Positions 1 to 8,021 of a DNA stretch of 64,000 bases are shown piece by piece. The translations under genes were made by a program, and so were the position numbers. This DNA is from Austwickia sp. (GTDB taxonomy: Bacteria; Actinomycetota; Actinomycetes; Actinomycetales; Dermatophilaceae). Position 1 is the first letter of the stretch. Each line of letters starts with the position of its first letter. The notes beneath the pieces were generated by a model that saw only the letters and a program-made list of their open reading frames with translations, did no database searches and was not told the DNA's origin. The stretch lies in assembly GCA_016699675.1 (NCBI GenBank), contig CP064985.1:992001-1056000 (forward strand). Direction: 5' to 3'.

Positions 1-206
1 GTCCGATGAGGTCGCCGCAACGCGCCATGTCATAAGCGAGGGGCCTCTTCTCCGCTGATCGCGCGTGGCTCTTGGGGGATCGGCAGTCACACCCCCTTAC
101 GACAAGCGCGAGTCCGCAGTGCTTCGCTCACCATGTGGACAGCGGAGGCTGGCCTCGTGCGGTCCGGGCGCGCCCCTTCCCGGTACGGACGGAGCGGTCA
201 CACCGC

Positions 207-1079
207 TCAGCAGCGGTCCAGCCGGCGGTCCGCCAGGACGGGGAACGCCTCGCGCGCGCTGGTCGCGTCGGCGGGGTCGAATTCGCAGATCAGTACGTCG
301 TCCGGGGCCGGCCCCTCTCCGTCGGCGGGGCCCGGCGATTCCGCCAACAGATCGCCCGCCGGCCCGAAGACGGCGCTCGCGCCGCTCATCGCCGTCTTGC
401 CGTTGATCCCCGCGGCGGCGCAGCCCAGCACGAACGCCTGGTTCTCCAGCGCCCGCGCGCGCAGGAGCAGCGACCACACCTCGGCCCGTGCCGCGGGCCA
501 GCTCGCCGACACGATCATCAGCTCCGGCTCGTCGCGAGCCAGCGCCCGGAACAACTCCGGGAAGCGCAGGTCGTAGCAGGTCGCGAGGCCCGCCCGCACC
601 GACGTACCGGCTCCGGACGCGCCAGCCGCCGGCAGCGGCAACTCGAGCACGCACGGCTCGTGCCCGGGCTCCAGCAGCTCCTTCTCGACCCCACCGGCGC
701 CGAAGCAGTGGATTTTCCGGTACGCCGCCAGCACGGCACCATCCGGCCCGAACACCGGCGCCGTGTTGTAGAGGTGCCCGTGCGCGGCGGCCTCGTCGTC
801 GGGTGGGGGCGTCTCGATGATCGACCCGCCGTGCAGCACGCAGCCGGCGTCGCGGGCGGCCTCGGCCAGCACGGTGCAGGTCGGCCCGTCGAGCGGCTCG
901 GCGCGCTCGCGCCAGCGCCTCGCGGTGAACGCCCCGGCCAGCCACAGCTCGGGGAGCACCACGAGGTCGACGCCGGCGCCCACCTCACGAACGCGGGCGG
1001 CCACGGCCTCCCGACGTACGGCGGGATCGGCCGCGTCGTCGTACGCGACCTGCAACACCGCGGCCCGCACCGGCGCCAC
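207..1079 (-). CDS. Carbon-nitrogen hydrolase (nitrilase superfamily amidase)
   Basis: A 290-residue protein of the nitrilase/omega-amidase superfamily, which hydrolyses non-peptide C-N bonds of small amides or nitriles in the cytoplasm. The Glu-Lys-Cys triad is visible: Glu44 in PELW, Lys122 in YRKIH and Cys168 in ATCYDLRFPE. The last motif, with DLRFPELFR, is typical of the Nit2/omega-amidase-like branch, so a deaminated-amino-acid amide such as a 2-oxoacid amide is a plausible substrate, although specificity cannot be read from sequence. Length is normal for the family. The stop lies just downstream of the ctaG-like gene's end on the same strand (6-bp gap between this start and that stop), which suggests co-transcription. 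Confidence 0.88.
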   Translation of the reverse strand: MAPVRAAVLQVAYDDAADPAVRREAVAARVREVGAGVDLVVLPELWLAGAFTARRWRERAEPLDGPTCTVLAEAARDAGCVLHGGSIIETPPPDDEAAAHGHLYNTAPVFGPDGAVLAAYRKIHCFGAGGVEKELLEPGHEPCVLELPLPAAGASGAGTSVRAGLATCYDLRFPELFRALARDEPELMIVSASWPAARAEVWSLLLRARALENQAFVLGCAAAGINGKTAMSGASAVFGPAGDLLAESPGPADGEGPAPDDVLICEFDPADATSAREAFPVLADRRLDRC

Positions 1080-1085
1080 CGGCGA

Positions 1086-3212
1086 TCAGTCGCCGTGCCG
1101 GTCGCGGCCGCCGTGCCGGACGTGCGGCCCCTGGTGGTGCTCCCGCCAGTCGGCCTCGGCGCGGGTCATCTCGGCGCCGCGGCGGGCGAGCTCGGCGTTG
1201 TACGCCTCCAGCGCCGCGTCGTGGTCGCGCTCGGCCTGCCGGTCGGTGCGGCGCGCCTCGTGCTCGTCGGCGCGCATCCACGCGACGCCGGTGAGCAGCG
1301 CGAGGATCAGCATCGGAATCTCGCCGATGCCCCAGGTGATGCCGCCGCCGGCCTGCTGGTCCGCGAGCAACGGGCCGACCCAGGCCATCTTCCCGCCCTG
1401 CTGCAGGGCCGTGAAGAAGTCCCCCGCGAGCAGCGTCGTCGCGGACATGATCGCGATCCCGAAGAAGGCGTGCACGCTCATCGTCACGAACAGCGCGACC
1501 AACCGCAGCGACGGCGGCCACCGCTTCGGGCCGGGGTCGATGCCGATGAGGGACCAGCAGAAGACGTAGCCGGCGAGGAGGAAGTGCACGACCATCGCCA
1601 CGTGCCCGGTGTGCGTCTTCAGCGCCAGCTCGAACAGTCCGGTGAAGTAGAAGACGTACAGCGACCCGGCGAAGTTGATCGAGGCGATGATCGGGTTGCA
1701 GAAGAAGCTCAGCCAGCGGCTGTGCGCGGTGGACAGCAGCAGCTCGCGCGGGCCCATGGTCTTGTCCCGCCGCGCGGGGATCGCGCGGGCCAGCAGCGTG
1801 AGCGGCGCCCCGATGCACAGGAAGATCGGGATGCCCATCGTCAGCATCATGTGCATGAACATGTGCGTCGAGAACTGGACCTTGCCATAGACGCCCGGCG
1901 CCCCGCAGGTCGTCCAGATGAAGAGCAGCCAGCCGAAGGTCCACGCGACCGTACGTCGCAGGTGCCAGGCGTCGCCGCGCTTGGCGAGGCGCCGGACGGC
2001 CCACAGGTAGATCCCGATCCCGAGCAGGGCCACCGCGAACCAGATCCAGTCGATCCGCCAGACCGTGAACCAGTCGGCGCCGGTCAGGGCCTTGGTGGGG
2101 GCCGGATAGCCGGTCAGGGCGACGGCGATGTCCGCATCCGGCAGGCCGCTGCGCGGCACCGGGGTGGGGGTGCGGGACAGGCCCACGCCCACGCCGATGG
2201 CGGCGGCCATGAGGCCGAGTTCGACGGCGGCGAGGCGGCGGAACTCCCCGGCAGCGCCGGTCCCCTCCGCGTCGGCCGCCTCGAGGCGGCCGATGATGCG
2301 CTGCCGCATCCCCAGCCCGGCGAGACCGAGCGCCACCAGCAGGACGGTCTTGACGACCAGCAGGACGCCGTACGGGCTGGTCAGGCCCTCCAGCTCGCCG
2401 ACCCGCACCATGCCGTTGAGGAACCCCGAGATCGCCATCCCGAACAGGCACCAGGCGGCCAGAACCGAGTAGCGCCGGACCACCACACCGGCCGCGCCGG
2501 TGAGCACGCGCCACAGGACGAGGATCGCGAACAGCCCACCGCACCAGACGAAGGCGGCGGCCAGGTGGACGGCCAGGGAGTTCACGGCCGTGTCGTGGGC
2601 GAACGATCCGCCCGAGTGGCCGGCAAGCGCCAGGGGGAGCAGGGCGATGACGGACAGGGCGGCCATCCAGGCCATCGTCGTCTTCGTGCGGGCGAGGGCC
2701 GAGCCTACGACCGCCCCGAGCGCGATGAGGACGCTGATGAAGTAGACCCGGAAGAGGTCGACCTTCCAGACGAAGCTGGTCACGGTCGAAACGAACGCCG
2801 ACTCGCCCACCCCGATGCCGGTGACATTGCTGATGAGCAGCAGCATCGCCACGAAGCCCGCGACGACCCAGACCGCGCCCGTCGCCGTCGCCAGCCGGCA
2901 CGCCGTCTCGCGGCGCCGCGTGTGCGTCGTGTCGGGAAGCATCGTCCCGGCGAGCAGCAGCAGGCCGACAGTGGCGGCACCGAACGCGTCGTGGATCGTC
3001 CGCGCTATCGGCAGGCCGTAGATCGCGATCGCACCGCCGTCCGAGAAGCCGAGGAGTCGCTCGAACGCCCCGCCGAAGGCGCCGGCGGCGAGCATGGCCA
3101 CGATGGCGACGACGGCGAGGGCCCCGGCGGCCCCCAGAACCACCCCGCGTCGAGCCCTCACCTGCACGGGAGCCGGGCGGGCGGTATTGGGGGACGCGGT
3201 CGACGTGGCCAT
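1086..3212 (-). CDS. Fused CopD / CtaG cytochrome c oxidase assembly membrane protein
   Basis: A polytopic membrane protein of 708 residues. The first half carries a CopD-like copper-resistance domain (HSGGSFAHDTAVNSLAVHL, a His-containing helix, then FVWCGGLFAI). The second half is a caa3-type CtaG domain (TFGWLLFIWTTCGAP, FSTHMFMHMMLTMGIPIFL). Members of this actinobacterial fusion are thought to supply copper to the CuB site of heme-copper oxidases. ATG at 3212 was chosen because it opens MATSTASP directly before the first hydrophobic helix; the reading frame stays open much further upstream without coding character. The charged tail ends HHQGPHVRHGGRDRHGD, a His-rich C-terminus that could bind metal. 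It runs divergently from the gene at 3240, only 27 bp away, so their promoters must overlap. Confidence 0.9.
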   Translation of the reverse strand: MATSTASPNTARPAPVQVRARRGVVLGAAGALAVVAIVAMLAAGAFGGAFERLLGFSDGGAIAIYGLPIARTIHDAFGAATVGLLLLAGTMLPDTTHTRRRETACRLATATGAVWVVAGFVAMLLLISNVTGIGVGESAFVSTVTSFVWKVDLFRVYFISVLIALGAVVGSALARTKTTMAWMAALSVIALLPLALAGHSGGSFAHDTAVNSLAVHLAAAFVWCGGLFAILVLWRVLTGAAGVVVRRYSVLAAWCLFGMAISGFLNGMVRVGELEGLTSPYGVLLVVKTVLLVALGLAGLGMRQRIIGRLEAADAEGTGAAGEFRRLAAVELGLMAAAIGVGVGLSRTPTPVPRSGLPDADIAVALTGYPAPTKALTGADWFTVWRIDWIWFAVALLGIGIYLWAVRRLAKRGDAWHLRRTVAWTFGWLLFIWTTCGAPGVYGKVQFSTHMFMHMMLTMGIPIFLCIGAPLTLLARAIPARRDKTMGPRELLLSTAHSRWLSFFCNPIIASINFAGSLYVFYFTGLFELALKTHTGHVAMVVHFLLAGYVFCWSLIGIDPGPKRWPPSLRLVALFVTMSVHAFFGIAIMSATTLLAGDFFTALQQGGKMAWVGPLLADQQAGGGITWGIGEIPMLILALLTGVAWMRADEHEARRTDRQAERDHDAALEAYNAELARRGAEMTRAEADWREHHQGPHVRHGGRDRHGD

Positions 3213-3239
3213 GTCCCCCAGCCTAGATAGGGTGAGCGC

Positions 3240-4127
3240 ATGCCGATGCATCCCGTAGCACCCGAAGATCTGCACGGCCTGGTCGAAGCATTCGCGGGCA
3301 CCGCGCGGGCGGTCGTCGACCTCACGTTCAACCTCCGGGACGCCGACCTGGCCAAGTCCACGGCCTGCCCCGGGTGGACCGTCAAGGACCAGGTGGCGCA
3401 CGTCACCAGCATCGAGGCCGGCCTGCTGGGTCGCCCCGACCCGCAGGTGGAGGTCCCGGCGTACGACTGGATCAAGAACGACATCGGCCGGCACATGGAG
3501 AACGGCGTCGAACTGCGTCGCCCCCGGTCCGGCAAGGAGGTCACCGGCGAGCTGCAGAAGGTGCTGGGCGCTCGGTTGGGACGGCTGCGGGATGCCAACC
3601 TCACCGAGGAGACGGAGGTCCCCGGTGTGCTCTCCGACAAGCCGACGACGCTGGGGGACCTGCTCCGGCTCCGCATCTTCGATACCTGGATCCACGAGCA
3701 GGACATTCGCGAGGCCCTCGGCCGGCCCGGCAATCTCGACTCCCCCGCCGCCGCCGTCTCGGTGAGCCAGGTGCTCGACGCGCTGCCGATGATCGTCGTC
3801 AAGCGGGTCGGTCTGGAGCCGGGCAAGGTGCTGATGGTGGAGCTGACGGGGCCTGTTGTGGCCCGATCCGGCGTACGGGTCGAGGCGTCGGAGGACGACG
3901 CCGACGGGACCCCGGGCAAGCCGATCGGCAAGCTCATGTTCGCGGGCGCGTCGGACGAGACGGGCCCGATCCCGGCGATCGGGCGGACCACGTCCCTGCA
4001 GATGTCCACCGAGGTCTTCATGCGGCGGGCGGCCGGACGCCGGGCCACGGAGGACTGCGTCTACACGGTGCTGGGCGACGAGGACATCGCGCGCCGGTTC
4101 ATGGATGCGCTCGTCGTCACCCCCTGA
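3240..4127 (+). CDS. Maleylpyruvate isomerase family mycothiol-dependent enzyme
   Basis: A 295-residue DinB-like protein of the mycothiol-dependent maleylpyruvate isomerase family. The N-terminal four-helix domain shows the family signature CPGWTVKDQVAHVTSIEAG, in which the His is one metal ligand; a second metal-site His is expected in the DTWIHEQDIREAL segment near residue 160. These enzymes use mycothiol, the actinobacterial low-molecular-weight thiol, for isomerisation or thiol transfer; most members have no assigned substrate. Start at 3240 (MPMHPVAPEDL); ATG 3246 is an alternative. The next gene, a benzoate-type transporter, starts 7 bp after the stop, so the two are probably one transcript, and an aromatic-acid role is possible but unproven. 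Confidence 0.88.
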   Translation: MPMHPVAPEDLHGLVEAFAGTARAVVDLTFNLRDADLAKSTACPGWTVKDQVAHVTSIEAGLLGRPDPQVEVPAYDWIKNDIGRHMENGVELRRPRSGKEVTGELQKVLGARLGRLRDANLTEETEVPGVLSDKPTTLGDLLRLRIFDTWIHEQDIREALGRPGNLDSPAAAVSVSQVLDALPMIVVKRVGLEPGKVLMVELTGPVVARSGVRVEASEDDADGTPGKPIGKLMFAGASDETGPIPAIGRTTSLQMSTEVFMRRAAGRRATEDCVYTVLGDEDIARRFMDALVVTP

Positions 4128-4134
4128 CCCGCAC

Positions 4135-5301
4135 GTGCGCTCGTCCCTCGCGCAGCCCGTCCTGGCGGGCGTGGTCTGCGGCATCGTCGGGTTCACCAGC
4201 TCGTTCGCGGTGGTGCTGACGGGGCTCGCGGCGGTCGGGGCGACTCCGGATCAGGCGGCCTCGGGCCTGGCGGTGCTGTGCGTGACGATGGGCTTGGGCT
4301 GTGTGTTGCTGTCGCTGCGCCATCGTTCGCCGGTGACCACGGCCTGGTCGACGCCGGGCGCCGCCCTCCTGACGACCGCGGTCGCGCCCGAGGGTGGGTT
4401 CGCCGCGGCCGTGGGGGCGTTCGCGCTGACAGGTGTGCTGTTGGCGTTGTCGGGGCTGGTGCCCGCGTTCGGCGAGCTGGTCCGGCGGATCCCGACGGCC
4501 ATCGCCAACGCGATGCTGGCGGGTGTGCTGCTGGGGCTGTGCGTGGCGCCGTTCCGGGACCTGGCGCGGCACCCGGCGACGATCGCGCCGATCGTGCTGA
4601 CGTGGCTGGTCCTGTTGCGGGTGGCTCGGCGGTGGGCGGTGCCGGGGGCGCTGGTCGCCGCGGTGGCGGTCATGGCGGTGACCGGGGCATTCGGGGCCGT
4701 CTCGGCCGGGCAGCTGGTGCCGCGGCTGGCCTGGGTCGGGCCGTCGTTCGCGCCGGCGGCGGTGGTGGCGATCGCCGTACCGCTCTACATCGTGACGATG
4801 ACCAGCCAGAACATCCCGGGGATCGCGGTGCTGGCGTCGTTCGGGTACGAGCCGCCGGTGCGCGACGCGTTGGCGTACACCGGGGCGGCGACGGTCCTCG
4901 GCGCTCCGTTCGGCGGGCACGCGATCAACCTCTCGGCCATCGCCGCGGCCCTCGCGGCCGGCCCCGAGGCGGGGGCTGACCGGTCGCGGCGCTGGATCGC
5001 CGGGGTGGCGTGCGGGGTGGTGTACTGCGGCTTCGGGCCCGCCTCACGTGCCGTGGCCGCCGTCTCGCAGGCCGCGCCGCCGGGTCTGCTCGCGGCCGTG
5101 GCCGGGCTGGCCCTTGTGGGCACCTTCGCGGCGTCGGCGAGCGCGGCCATGGGCGACGAGGTGCACCGGGAGGCCGCAGCCGTGACGTTCCTGGTCGCGG
5201 CGTCGGGGTTCGCGGTCGCCGGCATCGGGGCGGCGTTCTGGGCGCTCATCGCCGGTCTGGTCGTGCATGGGGTGACTCACGCGGTACGACGTACGCGGTA
5301 A
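4135..5301 (+). CDS. benE: Benzoate/H+ symporter, BenE family
   Basis: A 388-residue inner-membrane transporter with about twelve hydrophobic segments, matching the BenE family of proton-coupled benzoate importers. Family-like features are the opening GVVCGIVGFTSSFAVVLTGL, the AWSTPGAALL loop, the IVTMTSQNIPGIAVL segment and AFGGHAINLSAIAAAL-type helix near residue 265. The frame is open from 3856, but the first plausible start that gives a normal N-terminus is GTG at 4135 (VRSSLAQPVL). It follows the mycothiol-dependent isomerase gene by 7 bp. The stop is followed by CGTACG-rich DNA and then by a 60-bp palindrome. Confidence 0.87.
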   Translation: MRSSLAQPVLAGVVCGIVGFTSSFAVVLTGLAAVGATPDQAASGLAVLCVTMGLGCVLLSLRHRSPVTTAWSTPGAALLTTAVAPEGGFAAAVGAFALTGVLLALSGLVPAFGELVRRIPTAIANAMLAGVLLGLCVAPFRDLARHPATIAPIVLTWLVLLRVARRWAVPGALVAAVAVMAVTGAFGAVSAGQLVPRLAWVGPSFAPAAVVAIAVPLYIVTMTSQNIPGIAVLASFGYEPPVRDALAYTGAATVLGAPFGGHAINLSAIAAALAAGPEAGADRSRRWIAGVACGVVYCGFGPASRAVAAVSQAAPPGLLAAVAGLALVGTFAASASAAMGDEVHREAAAVTFLVAASGFAVAGIGAAFWALIAGLVVHGVTHAVRRTR

Positions 5302-5351
5302 CCGCCGGCGTACGGCGCACGCGGTGACCCCCGCACGCCGTACGCGCCGCG

Positions 5352-5426
5352 TTATCCACAGGCGACCGTTCGTCGACCTGCACGTTAGGTGCCATGGCAC
5401 CCTTTGCGCAGGTCACGAACGGTCGC
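5352..5426. repeat. 60-bp palindrome, copy 1, with DnaA-box sequence
   Basis: A 61-bp palindrome (core 5364-5424) centred on GGTGCCATGGCACC, with arms reading GACCGTTCGT(c)GACCTGC and GCAGGTCACGAACGGTC. The left arm has one extra C relative to the other copies. A perfect TTATCCACA (5352-5360) lies three bases to its left. It sits between two convergent genes, after the benE stop and before the stop of the gene at 5441, so it could also fold as a bidirectional terminator. Other copies: 11900-11959, 22441-22500, 34383-34442, 61771-61830. Confidence 0.92.
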
Positions 5427-5440
5427 GTTGGGGGTGGCTC

Positions 5441-6001
5441 CTAGTCCGACCAGACCTCGACCGGGCGGCCGGTGGCGGCGTCGAGCAACGGTCGCTCGCC
5501 CAGCGGGGCGTCGAGCGTGACCTTCGGCAGCTTGACGGTGCGCATCTGGCGCATCAGCGTCTGGCGGGGGTCCGGCTTGGCCTTGGGGTCGGGCCGCGAC
5601 GGGGTGATCTCCCGAACGCCCACCACGACGGCGTCGGTCTCCTCGCGATAGTCGACGGCGTACGTGCCCTTGGTCGCGTTCTCGTCCTCGAAGACGACCA
5701 GGGAGAGCTTGGTGGTCGTGGCGTCGTACGGCTTGCCCGCGAACAGCGGCCGGCCATGCGGCTCGCCCGCCGCCGACGGGGCCGCAGCGCCCGTCTTCAC
5801 TGGAGCCGTTGCGGTCCCAGGCGCAGACTCCGCCTGCTCCCCCGCCGCCAAGCTCGCCGCGCCGGCCGCCCCCGCCGGCTTCGCCGCGGCCTTCTTCGTG
5901 GCGCGCTTCTTGGGGGCCGGCTTCTTGCTGGCCCGGAAGGCCTCCAGGGCCTCGTGGAGGCGGGCTCCGGTGGTGTCGACGGTCTCCTCAGGCGGCTTCA
6001 T
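5441..6001 (-). CDS. Conserved hypothetical with Lys/Ala-rich linker and C-terminal module shared with the neighbour
   Basis: I do not recognise a named family. From ATG 6001 (MKPPEETVDT) the 186-residue product has a short helical N-terminus, a basic Lys/Ala/Pro-rich stretch at about residues 25-45 that resembles histone-like disordered tails, then a C-terminal module of about 90 residues. That module (FEDENATKGTYAVDYREE, MRQMRTVKLPKV, RPLLDAATG) is clearly homologous to the C-terminus of the next protein upstream, 6046-7137 (IEDENATRGEYALDVREE, MRRMRTVELPAV, RPMLDAATG). The pair therefore arose by duplication of the module. There is no signal peptide or membrane segment. An upstream in-frame ATG at 6052 would add 17 residues with no sign of coding constraint. 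Confidence 0.7.
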   Translation of the reverse strand: MKPPEETVDTTGARLHEALEAFRASKKPAPKKRATKKAAAKPAGAAGAASLAAGEQAESAPGTATAPVKTGAAAPSAAGEPHGRPLFAGKPYDATTTKLSLVVFEDENATKGTYAVDYREETDAVVVGVREITPSRPDPKAKPDPRQTLMRQMRTVKLPKVTLDAPLGERPLLDAATGRPVEVWSD

Positions 6002-6045
6002 GGACCCATCTTGGCCGAGAATCGCCTCCGCTGTCCGACTGCGCC

Positions 6046-7137
6046 TCACCACCCGGCGCTGTCGACATAACTTCCGGTGGCCGCGTCCAGCATCGGACGG
6101 CTAGCCAGGGGCTCCTTCAGCTGGACCGCGGGCAGTTCCACGGTGCGCATCCGACGCATGACGCCGGCGCTCGCGCCGGCCGTCGGCCGCGAGTCGCGGA
6201 TCACCCGCACGCTGACCACGACGACGTCGTGCTCCTCGCGGACGTCGAGCGCGTACTCCCCGCGCGTCGCGTTCTCGTCCTCGATGACGGCGGCCCCGAT
6301 GGTGCGGCTGCTCGAGTCGTAGCCGCGCACGAAGGCCGGCCGGCCGGTGGGGTCGGCGCGCGGCAGGTCGACGTACGATCCCGCCTCCCCGTACGGCACC
6401 AGCAGATGCACGCCGCTGCCCTCATGTCCCATGGTCAAATCCATGCCATCCACCTCGATCATCCCGGTGGCCGTCTGGACCGGCACCAGGGTGTCCCTCG
6501 GGGAGTGCGTCGGGGCCACCCCCGTCGGCGACACTCGGGGGGCGTCGGGAACGGCCCGGGTACGGAACGCGTCCCAGGACGCCGCCCACCGAGGCTGAAT
6601 CGGCACCCCCAGCAGCCGGCGGGACCGGACGGCCTCGCCCACCGCCGGATCGTGCGTCGGGTCCAGCCGCAGCTGGGCCTCGATCAGGTCGCGCCCGGAA
6701 AGGGCGCCGAAGAGGTACGGCGGCGTGGCCTTGGCCGTCGCCGCGCGGTAGGCATCCAGCGTGGCCTGCATCCGCTGGCGCGCTACGGCGTCGGGGGTGT
6801 CGCTGGTGGCAGCGGCTGCGCCGGAGGACGGGCCGCCCGGATCGACGAGCGCCGATCTCGGCGCTTGGTCGTCGCCGCGCAGGGCAGCGATCTGGGCCCC
6901 GCCGAGCGTACCGGTGAGCAGCACCGCGACCGCGGCGGCGGCGGCGCCCAGGGCGTTCCAACGGCGCGGGCCGCGCCCGGGTTGGCGCCGCAGCCGGCGC
7001 GGAGCCAGCTCGTCGCCGTCGGCCAGGAGTGCATGCAGTTCCGCCTGGGCTCGGGCATCCAGCGCGCGCCGGTCGGCGGTGGTGGCCGCCGGGTCGACGG
7101 CCCGAAGAGAATCGATGACGTCGGCGTGATCACGCAC
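6046..7137 (-). CDS. Membrane-anchored anti-sigma-like protein linked to an ECF sigma factor
   Basis: A 363-residue protein with a cytoplasmic N-terminus (about residues 1-55, rich in Ala/Asp/Arg), a single hydrophobic helix (WNALGAAAAAVAVLLTGTLGG, about residues 60-80) and a large outside domain. The architecture and the 8-bp overlap with the upstream ECF sigma gene fit a regulator of that sigma factor, as seen in actinobacterial sigma/CU044_5270-type pairs. No zinc-binding HxxxCxxC anti-sigma motif is visible, so the inhibitory role is inferred from context only. The final 95 residues match the C-terminal module of the protein encoded at 5441-6001. Confidence 0.72.
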   Translation of the reverse strand: MRDHADVIDSLRAVDPAATTADRRALDARAQAELHALLADGDELAPRRLRRQPGRGPRRWNALGAAAAAVAVLLTGTLGGAQIAALRGDDQAPRSALVDPGGPSSGAAAATSDTPDAVARQRMQATLDAYRAATAKATPPYLFGALSGRDLIEAQLRLDPTHDPAVGEAVRSRRLLGVPIQPRWAASWDAFRTRAVPDAPRVSPTGVAPTHSPRDTLVPVQTATGMIEVDGMDLTMGHEGSGVHLLVPYGEAGSYVDLPRADPTGRPAFVRGYDSSSRTIGAAVIEDENATRGEYALDVREEHDVVVVSVRVIRDSRPTAGASAGVMRRMRTVELPAVQLKEPLASRPMLDAATGSYVDSAGW

Positions 7138-7750
7138 GGCGTACCTCCTTGTCGTTCACGATCGGTGCGGCGGGGGTCGGCGGGCGCAGCGGCACCTTCG
7201 CCGTCGCCGGTGGCGGTTGGACCGGTACGTCGAGCGCGGCGCGCAGCCGCTTCTCCGCACGGGACAGGCGCGCCGCGGCGGTGTTCGCCGAACAGCCGAG
7301 GACCTGCGCGATCTCGGCGGTGCCCAGGTCCTCCCAGGCGGCCAGCCGCAGCACCTCCTGGTCCGCGGCGGAGAGGCGGTCGAGCGCACGACCTACGGGA
7401 TCGTCGTCGACATCCGCGACCAGCGCCCCGGACGCCGGGGCAGGGGCACGCTCGGCGCCGGGGGCATCCGGTACGGCCTGCAGCCGCGCCGCCAACCGAT
7501 CCCGACGCCGATCGCCGCGCTGGGCGTTGCGGACGACGTGGGCGGCGACGGCGTACAGCCACGGCAACGGCGTCTCCGGCAGGTCGGCGCGGCGGCGCCA
7601 GGCGACGGCGAAGGTCTCCTGGGCTGCGTCCCGGGCGGCGTCCTCACCGGGGCCGAGCCGACGGGCGGCGTACGCGACGACCTGCCAATAGTGCGCCCGA
7701 TAGGCCGCCTCGAAGGCGTCCCGCCGGTCCCGCTCGTCGTCCTCGCGCAC
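7130..7750 (-). CDS. ECF-type RNA polymerase sigma factor
   Basis: A 206-residue sigma-70 family factor of the ECF type. Region 2 is seen as FEAAYRAHYWQVVAYAARRL followed by AAQETFAVAWRR and PWLYAVAAHVVRN; region 4 is the helix-turn-helix RLSAADQEVLRLAAWEDLGTAEIAQVLGCSANTAAARLSRAEKRL. A Pro/Ala-rich linker joins them. It directs RNA polymerase to a regulon that usually includes its own operon. The stop overlaps the start of the membrane-anchored partner by 8 bp. The promoter region is short: repeat units begin about 45 bp upstream and an IS21 element begins 75 bp upstream of the start. Confidence 0.92.
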   Translation of the reverse strand: MREDDERDRRDAFEAAYRAHYWQVVAYAARRLGPGEDAARDAAQETFAVAWRRRADLPETPLPWLYAVAAHVVRNAQRGDRRRDRLAARLQAVPDAPGAERAPAPASGALVADVDDDPVGRALDRLSAADQEVLRLAAWEDLGTAEIAQVLGCSANTAAARLSRAEKRLRAALDVPVQPPPATAKVPLRPPTPAAPIVNDKEVRRA

Positions 7751-7794
7751 ACTCCACTATGTCCGGATGCCCGCTGGCTGTGACAGGCTCCCCA

Positions 7795-7825
7795 CCCCGA
7801 CTGCCGCCCTCTTCCCCGACTGCCG
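7795..7825. repeat. Left remnant of the 20-bp repeat array, ending in the IS target duplication
   Basis: The bases just before the IS21 element read CCCCGACTGCCGCCCTCTTCCCC-type sequence and match the 20-bp units found on the far side of the element (10472 onward). The last six bases, CTGCCG at 7820-7825, are repeated exactly at 10472-10477. The insertion thus split one continuous repeat array upstream of the sigma gene. Confidence 0.85.
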
Positions 7826-7960
7826 TGTCGGCGGCCACGAGAAACTGCCCGGAGACGGCCACGAAGCTGCCCGCTGGCGGACGTGAGAACTGCCCACTGA
7901 CGGTCATGGGATCTGCCCGACACGACGTCGTCTGCCTCGCCGACCTGCGCGGTTGAGGCC

Positions 7961-8016
7961 CCCTTCCTCGGGTGCGATGAGCGGTGCTGATGCGCCCTAT
8001 CGCTCCCGAGGAAGGG
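7961..8016 (+). promoter_or_regulatory. Leader hairpin covering the istA ribosome binding site
   Basis: A perfect 12-bp inverted repeat, CCCTTCCTCGGG (7961-7972) and CCCGAGGAAGGG (8005-8016), brackets a 32-nt loop. The right arm contains GAGGAAGGG, the only good Shine-Dalgarno sequence for the TTG start of istA at 8022. In an mRNA that includes the left arm the binding site would be paired. This would limit transposase translation from read-through transcripts, as known for other insertion sequences; the role here is inferred. Confidence 0.65.
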
Positions 8017-8021
8017 ATGAG

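Noticed and set aside
72..3230. Plus-strand open frame of 1052 codons opposite the amidase and CtaG genes
   Set aside because: Composition is Arg/Gly/Pro-rich without any domain; it is the antisense shadow of two well-supported genes in GC-rich DNA.
5281..5345. CGTACG-rich runs as a defined repeat family
   Set aside because: GTACG-type words are frequent all over the window, in and out of genes, and no fixed unit or boundary could be drawn by eye.
5352..5360. Chromosomal replication origin marked by DnaA boxes
   Set aside because: Boxes are single, tens of kilobases apart, and no dnaA, dnaN or AT-rich unwinding region is present.
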